Below, in pieces: positions 25,616-32,553 of a stretch of 64,000 nt of DNA. The notes beneath the pieces are model-generated. The model searched no databases. It saw nothing but the letters and a program-made list of their open reading frames with translations, and had not been told where the DNA came from. Every line of letters starts with the position of its first letter. The stretch's first letter is position 1. This DNA comes from 1-14-0-10-37-14 sp037130845. GTDB lineage: Bacteria > Patescibacteriota > Patescibacteriia > Patescibacteriales > Patescibacteriaceae. A program made the translations under genes and the position numbers. The DNA lies in contig JBAXSE010000004.1 of NCBI GenBank assembly GCA_037130845.1, forward strand, positions 12,394 through 76,393, given 5' to 3'.

Positions 25616-25864
25616 TTATAGCTTGTCGAATTTGGCGGCTATTTCCGTGACTATGTCATTAGTCTTTCCTTTCGGGGCTCTGGCATATTCTACGATAGCG
25701 GTTAGTTTGAAAAAAGCGCTATTTGACGATTGTAGCCAGATTGTTGTTATTTCGTCGGGTTGATTGTCGCCTTCCAACGATTTCCTGAAGTTATTAACTT
25801 TTTGCTTTAGAGCTGCTAATTCTTCATCTTTATCGATGAAGCCGGTGATGATTTCGCAAATCAT
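25616..25864 (-). CDS. Small WLQS/LTAI protein, second paralogue
   Basis: 82 residues, MICEIITGFI start, helix ELAALKQKVNNFRKSL, then TIWLQSSNSAFFKLTAIVEYA and a charged tail KTNDIVTEIAAKFDKL. The Shine-Dalgarno and first codons match the third paralogue. No signal peptide, no cysteines apart from C3. Likely a cytoplasmic small alpha/beta protein that may form oligomers; this is inferred from size and predicted order of elements only. Confidence 0.85.
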   Translation of the reverse strand: MICEIITGFIDKDEELAALKQKVNNFRKSLEGDNQPDEITTIWLQSSNSAFFKLTAIVEYARAPKGKTNDIVTEIAAKFDKL

Positions 25865-25891
25865 GTTCTGTCCTTTGTATTGGTGGTTGAA

Positions 25892-26089
25892 TTATTTGAG
25901 GTATTGGATAATAGCTGTCAGCTGAGTGTGCCCTTGGCCGTTATTATATGATTGCAGCCAAGAGATTTCAATCTGGTAGTCGGTATTTTGAACCAAGATG
26001 TCTGTGAATTCCTCGACTTTATCTTCCAATGTGGCTTGCCACTCCGGGTGGCTGTCGCTAATGAATCCGGTAATGATTTTGAATTTCAT
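25892..26089 (-). CDS. Small WLQS/LTAI protein, first paralogue
   Basis: 65 residues from the ATG at 26089, chosen over the frame from 26116 because GGAG precedes it. MKFKIITGFI, a helix TLEDKVEEFTDIL, then EISWLQSYNNG and TQLTAIIQYLK at the very end; it lacks the tail of the second and third copies and so shows the minimal domain. The pattern (short strand, amphipathic helix, two strands ending in a hydrophobic Ile/Tyr stretch) is loosely like Cse60/DUF2758 small proteins, a weak resemblance only. It is the first gene after the two tandem RNA domains. Confidence 0.85.
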   Translation of the reverse strand: MKFKIITGFISDSHPEWQATLEDKVEEFTDILVQNTDYQIEISWLQSYNNGQGHTQLTAIIQYLK

Positions 26090-26119
26090 CGTTTCTCCTC
26101 GATTGTTAATATACAAAAA

Positions 26120-26270
26120 TTGTCTTCATTAATTCGGAAAAGAATCGTCGACGCGTCCGCTGAGAAGCGGGGCTATCGAAATAGGATTTTGACTACAGTC
26201 GTGACTCAGCCGTAGCCGCGTCGCGATTGCCAGTCAAGCCTGGCCTTCTCTCCCGTGTTAATAAAGACAA
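26120..26270 (-). ncRNA. Structured leader RNA domain, gene-proximal copy
   Basis: 151 nt, closed by the stem TTGTCTTTATTAA/TTAATGAAGACAA. Inside, reading on the minus strand, are CACGGGAGAGAAGG, CTTGACTGGCAATC, GGCTACGGCTG, CGACTGT, GATAGC, a hairpin CCGCT-tctc-AGCGG and ATTCTTTTCCG. A second long stem CGACGCG/CGCGTCG encloses the centre. The upstream copy has the same length and the same conserved blocks but different paired bases. It lies 31 nt before the first paralogue gene. No match to a riboswitch class I know. Confidence 0.75.
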
Positions 26271-26277
26271 TTTACTT

Positions 26278-26428
26278 GTTACCTGCATTAATCCGGAAAA
26301 GAATTGTGGACGCGGGCCGCATATAGCGGAGCTATCCCAAAGAGAGTTATCACAGTCGAGCTCCAGCCGTAGCCGGATCTAGATTGCCGATAGTCCCTGA
26401 CCTTCTCTCCCGTGTTAATGTAGGTAAC
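26278..26428 (-). ncRNA. Structured leader RNA domain, promoter-proximal copy
   Basis: 151 nt, closed by GTTACCTACATTAA/TTAATGCAGGTAAC. It shares with the other copy the unpaired blocks CACGGGAGAGAAGG, GGCAATC, CGGCTACGGCTG, CGACTGT, GATAGC and ATTCTTTTCCG, while the hairpin is CCGC-tatat-GCGG and the inner stem GATCCGG/CCGCGTC. Seven nucleotides separate the two domains. The predicted transcription start is only about 5 nt before the outer stem. Confidence 0.75.
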
Positions 26429-26439
26429 TTTATGGCTAT

Positions 26440-26468
26440 AGTATAGCATATATTGATATATTTGTCAA
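26440..26468 (-). promoter_or_regulatory. Promoter of the tandem-RNA/four-paralogue operon
   Basis: On the minus strand TTGACA (26468-26463), 17-nt spacer, TATACT (26445-26440): one of the best sigma-70 type promoters in the window. Confidence 0.8.
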
Positions 26469-26556
26469 TAGTTCGACAGGCTCACTACAAGGGTTTATAT
26501 ACATTTTAGGCTAATATTAGTTAATTTTTGGCCTGCCCTGAGCTTGTCGAAGGGCT
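26467..26556. repeat. Pair of TTCGACxxxCTCA short repeats
   Basis: TTCGACAGGCTCA at 26470-26482 and, inverted, CCCTGAGCTTGTCGAAGGG at 26536-26554. Same unit as in queA and metG. The rest of 26429-26588 besides the promoter and these repeats is featureless AT-rich DNA. Confidence 0.65.
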
Positions 26557-26588
26557 AATATTAAGTATAAATTACCTTTATAGATATA

Positions 26589-26626
26589 AGAAAAGGCCAT
26601 CCTTTTGAGGATGGCCTTGTTTTTGT
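26589..26626 (-). terminator. Terminator of the M16 peptidase gene
   Basis: Stem AAGGCCATCC/GGATGGCCTT with a 6-nt loop; T-rich on both sides, so it may work in both directions. Confidence 0.8.
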
Positions 26627-26636
26627 GTTTGTGGGT

Positions 26637-27875
26637 CTATTTTGGCTTACTGTAGATCTCCGCATAGGAAGATTGGAATTTTTCTATCACTTGTTGTACT
26701 TCGGCAAAGGTGCCGGCTTGCTGATAGGCGATCCAGTCTTTTAGCTTGTGTGTTGATGTCTTATTAATCAGTTCGCCGCGCAAAGTCTTAAGCAAACCAT
26801 TCGGGCTGGGGTCGTTTAGAGTCTGGCCCAGCCAAAAGTTGCGCTTGGTCCGTTCGTATTCTGTTTCGTTAGCCATAATTTCTTGCAGGCAGTCGTCGAC
26901 TAGTCCGGCAATCTTGTCTTCGGCGTCCAGATGGAGATCGGAAGAGCCGATAGAGAAATAGCAATTGCCTCTGGCCACGCGATCCCAGCAGCTGATTATC
27001 GAGTAGCAGAGCCGTTCTTTGATGCGCAGGCGGTCAAAGAGCTTGCTGCGGATCAGTAGATAGGTGATAGACTTGGCGCGGTCGGGAAAAGAGCTGTCTA
27101 GGATAATCTTTCTGGTGTAACCCAAGGAAGCGGTGGTATAACGGTAGTCAATCTTGGTCGGCTCGATAGCCGGGTAGCTCAAGTTGAGCTGCGGCATGCG
27201 ATTGATAGCCAGAGACGGTTGCCGGCCAAAAGGCGACTGTTTGATTAGTGTCAGAGTCAGATCTGCATTGAGATTGCCAAAGACAATCAGGCTTAGGTTA
27301 GAAGGACTGTAGTGTTGGCGATAAAAATAGATAATATCCTTGTAATTAAAGCTGTTGATGCTCGCCGGTTCGCCCAAACCGCTGATGTCTGTCGGTTCCA
27401 GCTGGCCGTTGCGGAATAGCAAGCCGAGCTGTCGGAGCAAGCCGATGCGTTCTGGATCGGGGAAAGCGCGCTGGAATTCTTGGATTACTACCTTTTTTTC
27501 TTTGTTCAGGCCTTTGTTCATGGGGTTGTCCAAGAGCAGCCGGCCGAAGATTGATAGGGCTTCTGCCAGATTCTTTTCTGCTGCCAGGCACTGAAAGTTG
27601 TAATTAGTCGAGCTGATGCCGGTGCTGCCTAATTCGCAGTCGCCCCCTTGATTCTTAAAGTGGTTAATGATCTTAGGGCTTGGCATAGCGCTGGCGGCAT
27701 TAATCATGTGCTCTACAAAATGGGCCAGACCCGCTTTGCTCTGCGGGTCATCTTGCGATCCGCTGTGGAAAGTAAAGTCGGCGTAGACGGCGTTGCTTTT
27801 GGGCAGATGTAGATAGTAGACCTTGAGGCCGTTGTCCAAGGTAAATGTTTCCAGTTCTTCGAGCTGGTCGTTCAT
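26637..27875 (-). CDS. M16 family zinc peptidase
   Basis: 412 residues, one full M16 core made of two halves, like the 45-kDa processing-peptidase type. The inverted zinc motif HFVEH is at 52-56 and the third ligand is E134 in KKVVIQEFQ, spaced as in the family. The C-terminal half keeps YSPSNLSLIVFGN and FDRLRIKERLCYSIIS. No signal peptide, so probably cytoplasmic. AGGAG precedes the ATG and a consensus promoter is at 27920-27948. Its partner subunit, if any, is not adjacent. Confidence 0.92.
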   Translation of the reverse strand: MNDQLEELETFTLDNGLKVYYLHLPKSNAVYADFTFHSGSQDDPQSKAGLAHFVEHMINAASAMPSPKIINHFKNQGGDCELGSTGISSTNYNFQCLAAEKNLAEALSIFGRLLLDNPMNKGLNKEKKVVIQEFQRAFPDPERIGLLRQLGLLFRNGQLEPTDISGLGEPASINSFNYKDIIYFYRQHYSPSNLSLIVFGNLNADLTLTLIKQSPFGRQPSLAINRMPQLNLSYPAIEPTKIDYRYTTASLGYTRKIILDSSFPDRAKSITYLLIRSKLFDRLRIKERLCYSIISCWDRVARGNCYFSIGSSDLHLDAEDKIAGLVDDCLQEIMANETEYERTKRNFWLGQTLNDPSPNGLLKTLRGELINKTSTHKLKDWIAYQQAGTFAEVQQVIEKFQSSYAEIYSKPK

Positions 27876-27919
27876 GTTTACTCCTATAATAAAGATTTAA
27901 TTTTCAAAGAATTGCTTAA

Positions 27920-27948
27920 AATAAAGCATTTTTGTAATATCGTGTCAA
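27920..27948 (-). promoter_or_regulatory. Promoter of the M16 peptidase gene
   Basis: TTGACA (27948-27943), 17-nt spacer, TTTATT (27925-27920). Confidence 0.65.
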
Positions 27949-27967
27949 GCATTCTTGATAAGATGAC

Positions 27968-27996
27968 TTGACAAATATGTTAAATTCTGATATGGT
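27968..27996 (+). promoter_or_regulatory. Promoter of the 3D-domain gene
   Basis: TTGACA (27968-27973), 17-nt spacer, TATGGT (27991-27996); divergent from the M16 promoter, with 19 nt between the two -35 boxes. Confidence 0.65.
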
Positions 27997-28030
27997 GTAG
28001 ACTTAATTTGTTGATTTTAAGGGGGGAAGC

Positions 28031-28576
28031 TTGAAAATAATCAAAATCATCTTGATTTTAATCATTTTTAGTTTATTGACGGGTGCGGCAGAAGCCAGGC
28101 CCAGAGCAAAAAAAACAAAGTATTGTAGAATTAGTGCAAATATAGCGAGGCCAAAACAACTTAAAGCGTATACAGGCAGCGTGCCCTGGCCGAAATTGGC
28201 AAGCGATGCCAAGCAGGCCGCAGAGCAAAAAAAATCTGCCACAGTACAAAAAAATAAGGCCGTATCCAGCCGGACAGCAGTGCCGATGTTGGCGCGGATC
28301 AGCAAGTATCTAAAGACCGGAAAGCTGATGGCCAACGGTTTGCCGCCTAAGGTCGGCTATGTGGCCGTGTCGGATCGCAGTATCAAGCTGGGGTCGCTGG
28401 TCTGGATCGGACGAACCAGATATATAGTTGGAGATTATACCAATCTTTATGTACATCAGCTAAGCAAAGATCTGGACTGTGATCTGACTGTCGATATCTT
28501 TACTACCGAAAGCAAGCAAGAAGCCAAGAAATTTGGCATCGAAATACAAAAGATAGCTTTGCTGAAAAAAGCATAG
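28031..28576 (+). CDS. Secreted 3D-domain protein, TTG start
   Basis: 181 residues. The TTG at 28031 is taken as start because GGGGGGAAGC precedes it and because it gives a signal peptide (KIIKIILILIIFSLLTGAAEA). A basic Ala/Lys linker follows, and the last 80 residues (VGYVAVSDRSIKLGSLVWI, YIVGDYTN, DLTVDIFT, KEAKKFGIEIQKI) match the 3D domain, a small double-psi barrel named for its three Asp residues and found in cell-wall lytic enzymes such as MltA relatives. Here Asp are at the DRS, GDY and VDIF positions. Probably acts on or binds peptidoglycan. Confidence 0.75.
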   Translation: MKIIKIILILIIFSLLTGAAEARPRAKKTKYCRISANIARPKQLKAYTGSVPWPKLASDAKQAAEQKKSATVQKNKAVSSRTAVPMLARISKYLKTGKLMANGLPPKVGYVAVSDRSIKLGSLVWIGRTRYIVGDYTNLYVHQLSKDLDCDLTVDIFTTESKQEAKKFGIEIQKIALLKKA

Positions 28577-28578
28577 CC

Positions 28579-28609
28579 AAAAGCTCCGATCTTCGTCGGA
28601 GCTTTTTTT
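28579..28609 (+). terminator. Intrinsic terminator after the 3D-domain gene
   Basis: AAGCTCCGA-tcttcg-TCGGAGCTT followed by TTTTT. Confidence 0.85.
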
Positions 28610-28617
28610 ATGCGAAA

Positions 28618-28756
28618 GCTGCCAAGGTTCCATGTATTCATGGAATGGCAGACCGTATAATCCCGCCTACTGGCGGGGAATACCTCGATTAGCCAAGGTT
28701 CCGTGTATTCATGGAATGGCAGGCCATATAATCCCGCCTTCATGGCGGGGTGTAAC
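28618..28756. repeat. Two tandem copies of a 75-bp hairpin unit
   Basis: Copies start at about 28619 and 28694. Each has GCCAAGGTTCC, the palindrome CCATGTATTCATGG (or CCGTGTATTCATGG), TATAATCCCGCC and a second hairpin (CCCGCCTACTGGCGGG or CCCGCCTTCATGGCGGG). They lie between a terminator and the histidine kinase promoter. Confidence 0.7.
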
Positions 28757-28776
28757 ACTATCGATAGTTATAAACA

Positions 28777-28805
28777 TGGCAAGCTATGAAAATTTTTGCT
28801 ATAAT
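28777..28805 (+). promoter_or_regulatory. Extended -10 promoter of the histidine kinase
   Basis: TGCTATAAT with perfect TATAAT at 28800-28805, 9 nt before the ATG; the -35 (TGGCAA) is weak. Leaderless or nearly so. Confidence 0.55.
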
Positions 28806-28814
28806 GCAGATTGT

Positions 28815-30572
28815 ATGTTGGGAGCGAAGTCGATAATCAGGCTGCTGGGAAAGAAATTAGCCAATTTAAATTTGCGCTATATTATTTTTATTCCTTTGCT
28901 GGCTTTGTTAGTGGCCATCGTGTTGGGGTATTTGCAATTCTCTTCATCGCATTCGCTCTTGGAGAAGAATTCCTTTTCTAATGTTTCGACAATCGCCGAT
29001 TACAAAGAAAACTCCATCAAGGAATATTTGAATGATCGCAAGGCAAGCCTTCTGGTGGCTGAGAGTTTCTTTGATATCAAAACTAATCTCCCCGTCTTAA
29101 GTAAATATGTCAGCCAACCGAACAATATAAAATATAAAGCGGCGGTTGCCAAGTTGGATAGCCAGCTCGTGCCGTTTATGAGGGTCTATGGTTACGAAGA
29201 TGTCTTGTTGGTCGGGCTGGATGATAAGGTTTTATATTCTGCTAACAAAAATTATGGCGCAAAAATCGGCCAGCCGTTACGTGATCTGACTAACGAATTA
29301 TTGAATGTAGCCAGGACCGGAACATTTGTTAGCGGTATCTTTCCGTTTAGTGCAGACCCTTCCAAATACGAAATTATGATCGCGGGGCCGGCGACTGATC
29401 TGGCAGGCAAGCTTAGCGGGATTATTGTTTATGAGGTTAGCATGAATGATATTTTTGGCATTGCCGAAGATACAACAGGCTTGGGTAAGACCGGCGAAAC
29501 GGTCTTGGGCATCTATGAACATAATTTGCCATACAAATTTAAGGCGGGAGTGAATGAAAACCGTATTATTTTCTTAAATGCTTTGCGCCAGGATTCTAAC
29601 GCAGCCTTTAACCGCTATATTGAAATGGGGGACAAAAATGGCGTGCCTCTGCAAAAAGCGGTTGACGGCCAAGACGGGCAAGGAGCCTCGATTGATTATC
29701 GCGGCGTGAGTGTAATTTCCGCTTGGCGATATCTGGAAGACTTAAAGATCGGCTTGGTGGCCAAGGTCGACACTTCCGAGGCTTTTGCTCCGGTAGACAG
29801 CATGCGTAATCAGACTATTATCGTTATGATAGTGGCGTCTATTATCATCTTATTTTTGTCTATCTTGCTGGCCATCAGCTATGTGAAGAGCCAGGATGAT
29901 GCCAAAAAAATCTTGGACTTGAACGGCGTTTTGAAGCTGCTTAATCAGATTTTGCGCCATGATATTCTAAACGATTTGACGGTAGTCAAAGTGTATCTAG
30001 ATGTCTTGAATACCGATTCGGTGGTGGTGGCCAAGAAGGACCAGGTCGCGGCTATAGTCCAACGGAGCATTAATCTGGTGGATGAAATGCGCAATTTGGA
30101 ATCGGCAGTCTCGATCGGCCAAGCTTTGATGGCAATAGACGTGAAGGGGGTTGTGGAGATGATCAAAAAAGAAACATCGGATATAAATATAACATTAAAG
30201 GGGCAGGCTTGGGTGCTGGCTGACCAGGCTTTAAAATCTGTCATTACTAATCTGGTGCGCAATGCCAAACTGCATGGTTTGGCCGACCAGGCGGTAATTA
30301 CAATCAAGACTATCGGCCGGATAGTGGAGATACGCGTGGCCGATAACGGGCAGGGTATTCCGAACGAAATCAAGCCGCAACTATTTGCCGAAGGCTTTAA
30401 ATATGGCGCTACCGGCCATACCGGCATCGGCCTCTATATCTGCAAGAAAACTGTTGACCGCTACGGCGGCAAGATCTGGATAGAAAATAATCAACCTAAG
30501 GGCGCGGTCTTTGTGATGCAGCTGGCGCTGGCCGATAAACCCGTAATACAAAAAATAGTAAATAAAAAGTGA
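28815..30572 (+). CDS. Sensor histidine kinase with extracellular Cache-type sensor
   Basis: 585 residues from the ATG at 28815; the longer frame runs back through repeat DNA. A membrane helix at about 20-40, a large extracytoplasmic region (about 45-330) in the place and with the look of a double-Cache sensor, and a second membrane helix at about 335-357. The phosphoacceptor is the His of ILRHDILNDL near 382. The ATPase has the N box (NLVRNAKLHG), G1 (DNGQGIP) and G2 (GIGLYICKK). No response regulator lies next to it, so its partner is elsewhere. Confidence 0.88.
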   Translation: MLGAKSIIRLLGKKLANLNLRYIIFIPLLALLVAIVLGYLQFSSSHSLLEKNSFSNVSTIADYKENSIKEYLNDRKASLLVAESFFDIKTNLPVLSKYVSQPNNIKYKAAVAKLDSQLVPFMRVYGYEDVLLVGLDDKVLYSANKNYGAKIGQPLRDLTNELLNVARTGTFVSGIFPFSADPSKYEIMIAGPATDLAGKLSGIIVYEVSMNDIFGIAEDTTGLGKTGETVLGIYEHNLPYKFKAGVNENRIIFLNALRQDSNAAFNRYIEMGDKNGVPLQKAVDGQDGQGASIDYRGVSVISAWRYLEDLKIGLVAKVDTSEAFAPVDSMRNQTIIVMIVASIIILFLSILLAISYVKSQDDAKKILDLNGVLKLLNQILRHDILNDLTVVKVYLDVLNTDSVVVAKKDQVAAIVQRSINLVDEMRNLESAVSIGQALMAIDVKGVVEMIKKETSDINITLKGQAWVLADQALKSVITNLVRNAKLHGLADQAVITIKTIGRIVEIRVADNGQGIPNEIKPQLFAEGFKYGATGHTGIGLYICKKTVDRYGGKIWIENNQPKGAVFVMQLALADKPVIQKIVNKK

Positions 30573-30591
30573 GAATTATTCTCACTTTTTT
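30564..30591. terminator. Bidirectional terminator
   Basis: AAAAAGTGAGAAT/ATTCTCACTTTTT between the convergent kinase and HD genes. Confidence 0.85.
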
Positions 30592-30599
30592 GTTTGCTG

Positions 30600-31163
30600 T
30601 TAGGTAGTTTGCGACTCACGGTGAATCCACCATTTTTCATCCGCTGCCATCAGCCACCAATCCCAAGGGTTGGTATCCATGATGGCTTGGGCTAAATCCT
30701 GGCCTTGTTGGGTTTTGACGCGTTTTAAACACATGTCTATCCAGTAGGAAATTTGCGGGTTGCCTTGATCCAATTCGCGCAGGGTCAGCAGCAATTCCAG
30801 GTTGTCCGCGTCTTTGACGATTTTGGCCTCTATGGTATCTTTGGCGTGATATCGGGCCAGCAAGCCTTTGACCATGGGACCGAAAGGAAGTCCTCGCAAT
30901 TGGTCTGCTTCTGCTTTGTCCTCGTGGCGAGTGACATAGCGTTGATGTATGTAATTCAAATCGGAGATCCTGGTCTCAGAGCTGTCATGGAACAAGATCA
31001 TGAGCAATACTGCGTTGAGGTCGATGGGTTCTTCGAACCTGGAGGCTAGGGCCAAGGCCACAAAAGTGGCTCGATTAAGATGCTCGGCCACGCTTTGTTT
31101 GCCGACCAATAGATTGGCAAAGCCGCTGCGCGGCGTACGGGCCAGATGGCCCATTTCATACAA
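30600..31163 (-). CDS. HD-domain phosphohydrolase, YfbR/HDDC2-like, with a disrupted start
   Basis: 187 residues from the TTG at 31163. HD proteins of this type remove the 5' phosphate from deoxynucleoside monophosphates. Metal ligands: His in KQSVAEHLNRA, HD in LFHDSSETRISDLN, and the Asp of KDADNLELLL. Homologue-like sequence (EIDTDGRIALFLYEMG) continues upstream of the TTG in the same frame, as far as a TAA at 31199-31197 that is the third codon after an ATG (31205-31203) with AAGG ahead of it. So the natural start appears cut off by a nonsense codon, and translation must begin at the TTG or at the ATG at 31154. Confidence 0.82.
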   Translation of the reverse strand: MYEMGHLARTPRSGFANLLVGKQSVAEHLNRATFVALALASRFEEPIDLNAVLLMILFHDSSETRISDLNYIHQRYVTRHEDKAEADQLRGLPFGPMVKGLLARYHAKDTIEAKIVKDADNLELLLTLRELDQGNPQISYWIDMCLKRVKTQQGQDLAQAIMDTNPWDWWLMAADEKWWIHRESQTT

Positions 31164-31270
31164 AAATAGGGCGATGCGGCCGTCGGTATCGATTTCTTAT
31201 GACATGATTAACCTTTTGAAAATGAACAATTTTTTCTTATTCTTAGTCTTTTGAATTGGAATTGTCAAGC

Positions 31271-31297
31271 AAAAACCTTCCGCTGGGGAAGGTTTTT
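31271..31297. terminator. Hairpin terminator
   Basis: AAAAACCTTCC-gctgg-GGAAGGTTTTT, directly after the stop of the 304-residue gene on the minus strand. Confidence 0.8.
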
Positions 31298-31301
31298 GCT
31301 T

Positions 31302-32216
31302 TTAGGTAAGTTGAGGCTTTTTGACCAGCTTTGGCGGCTGTCGTTTAACTAATTTCGGCTTAGCCTTTTTCATCATGTTGAGGGAATATTGGAATTTGAT
31401 CAGATTTGCCTTAACCGGCTCGGGCAGGCCGGGTTGGCTGAGCAAGGTGTCGCGCTGCTCCTCTAGAGAGTTGACCAATTTTTCATAGAATCGGTGTTCG
31501 GTTGGGGAGGTTTTGTGGCTGTCGGTCGACAGGTCGGCCAGCAGTTCATCCAGTTCAGCGCCTTGCAGGCTGAGGTAAAAAACCGGGATGTTCTGGAGAG
31601 CGGTTTTGACCAGCTTTTTGTCCTGATCGAAGGTGAGGCCGTATTTGATATTGGCGCCGCCGTTCATAGCCGTGGCCAAGATCTTTTCGTTTTTCATTTG
31701 TGAATACTCGCCATCGTCGGTGTCATGCACTTCATCAAAAGCGCAAACGACATCGCCGGTATGCTTGTTGACGATGACATTGTCGGCGCCATTTTCAAAA
31801 TCATCATAAACGGCTCCGCGGGCTACCAGGAAATCTTCGTTCAGTTCCTTGTAGAGCAGGCCGGTGACCGCCATCTCTAATAGTTCCGGGTTGCTTTCGC
31901 TTCGGGCTTTTTCCCACAGGGCTACGTGTTTTTGGCGTTCCGGCCCTTCGGGCAGATTGTAAGCGCCGCTGAATTCCAGTTTCCTGTTGGCGATATGCTT
32001 GGTATCGTGAGCGGCGGTTTCGGCATCGTAAGGGCCGCCCAGTCCTTGTTGGAAAGTGGCCATCATGATAGCGCCGCGCTGGTTGATGATCGACTGGCCC
32101 AAGCCGCGGTTAGTCTCTTGGCTGATCTGGGCCATCATCTGTTCCAGCTGCTGTTTGGGAGATTCTTTGGTTTTTTCCGATTGGTAGCCGTTGTATTTGA
32201 TTTGTTCGTTTGCCAT
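31302..32216 (-). CDS. Protein of unknown function, 304 residues
   Basis: Hydrophilic protein without signal peptide. The central part has VARGAVYDDFENGADNVIV followed by HTGDVVCAFDEVHD, an acidic pattern that recalls nuclease or nuclease-like folds but does not meet a motif I can name. The last 20 residues are a basic Lys-Pro repeat (KPKLVKRQPPKLVKK), which could bind nucleic acid. No close Shine-Dalgarno. No family recognised. Confidence 0.75.
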   Translation of the reverse strand: MANEQIKYNGYQSEKTKESPKQQLEQMMAQISQETNRGLGQSIINQRGAIMMATFQQGLGGPYDAETAAHDTKHIANRKLEFSGAYNLPEGPERQKHVALWEKARSESNPELLEMAVTGLLYKELNEDFLVARGAVYDDFENGADNVIVNKHTGDVVCAFDEVHDTDDGEYSQMKNEKILATAMNGGANIKYGLTFDQDKKLVKTALQNIPVFYLSLQGAELDELLADLSTDSHKTSPTEHRFYEKLVNSLEEQRDTLLSQPGLPEPVKANLIKFQYSLNMMKKAKPKLVKRQPPKLVKKPQLT

Positions 32217-32292
32217 ATGGGTTAATTGTAGGTTCTTGCGTGACGGGCGTCAATGATGTGTAATATGATTCAAATTTACAAATAAATGGCAT

Positions 32293-32552
32293 GGCGAAGT
32301 CAAAAGTCAAAACTCAAAAGTCAAAAGTATCGTATCCTTCGGATATTTTATTAAAATAAACCAAAAGCATACTCGTCCGTAGCACTAATGGACATCATAT
32401 CAAAAGAGGGTTAAACTGTAAAAATCAGATGTATTAAGCCTTTTTGAGGAATGTATAGGGCGGGCTGGACGTCTATTGAAAATTAATAAAAATAAAAAAA
32501 TCCAAAGGACACCAAACTTTTGACTTATAACTTTTGACTTTTGAATTATACA
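32293..32552. repeat. AAAGTCAAAAGT-unit inverted repeat
   Basis: Left arm with iterated GTCAAAAGT units (32293-32329) running into a TCCTTCGGA hairpin; right arm (about 32495-32546) is the complement (CCAAAGGACACC, ACTTTTGACTTATAAC). Between them about 160 bp of unassigned AT-rich DNA. It fills the divergent gap between two unknown genes. Confidence 0.65.
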
Positions 32553-32553
32553 T

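Noticed and set aside
26120..26428. CRISPR or plain tandem repeat
   Set aside because: Only two units of 151 nt, conserved in blocks with compensatory changes in between, which suits structured RNA and not direct repeats.
26278..26428. T-box leader or cobalamin riboswitch
   Set aside because: No T-box sequence AGGGTGG, no antiterminator, and no B12 box; the first product is not an aminoacyl-tRNA synthetase or transporter.
28632..28814. 61-residue N-terminal extension of the histidine kinase
   Set aside because: It translates two tandem hairpin repeats and lies upstream of the promoter at 28800.
31197..31199. Stop-codon recoding as in Gracilibacteria
   Set aside because: Those lineages recode UGA, while this codon is UAA, and UGA ends ruvB and tsaC normally here.
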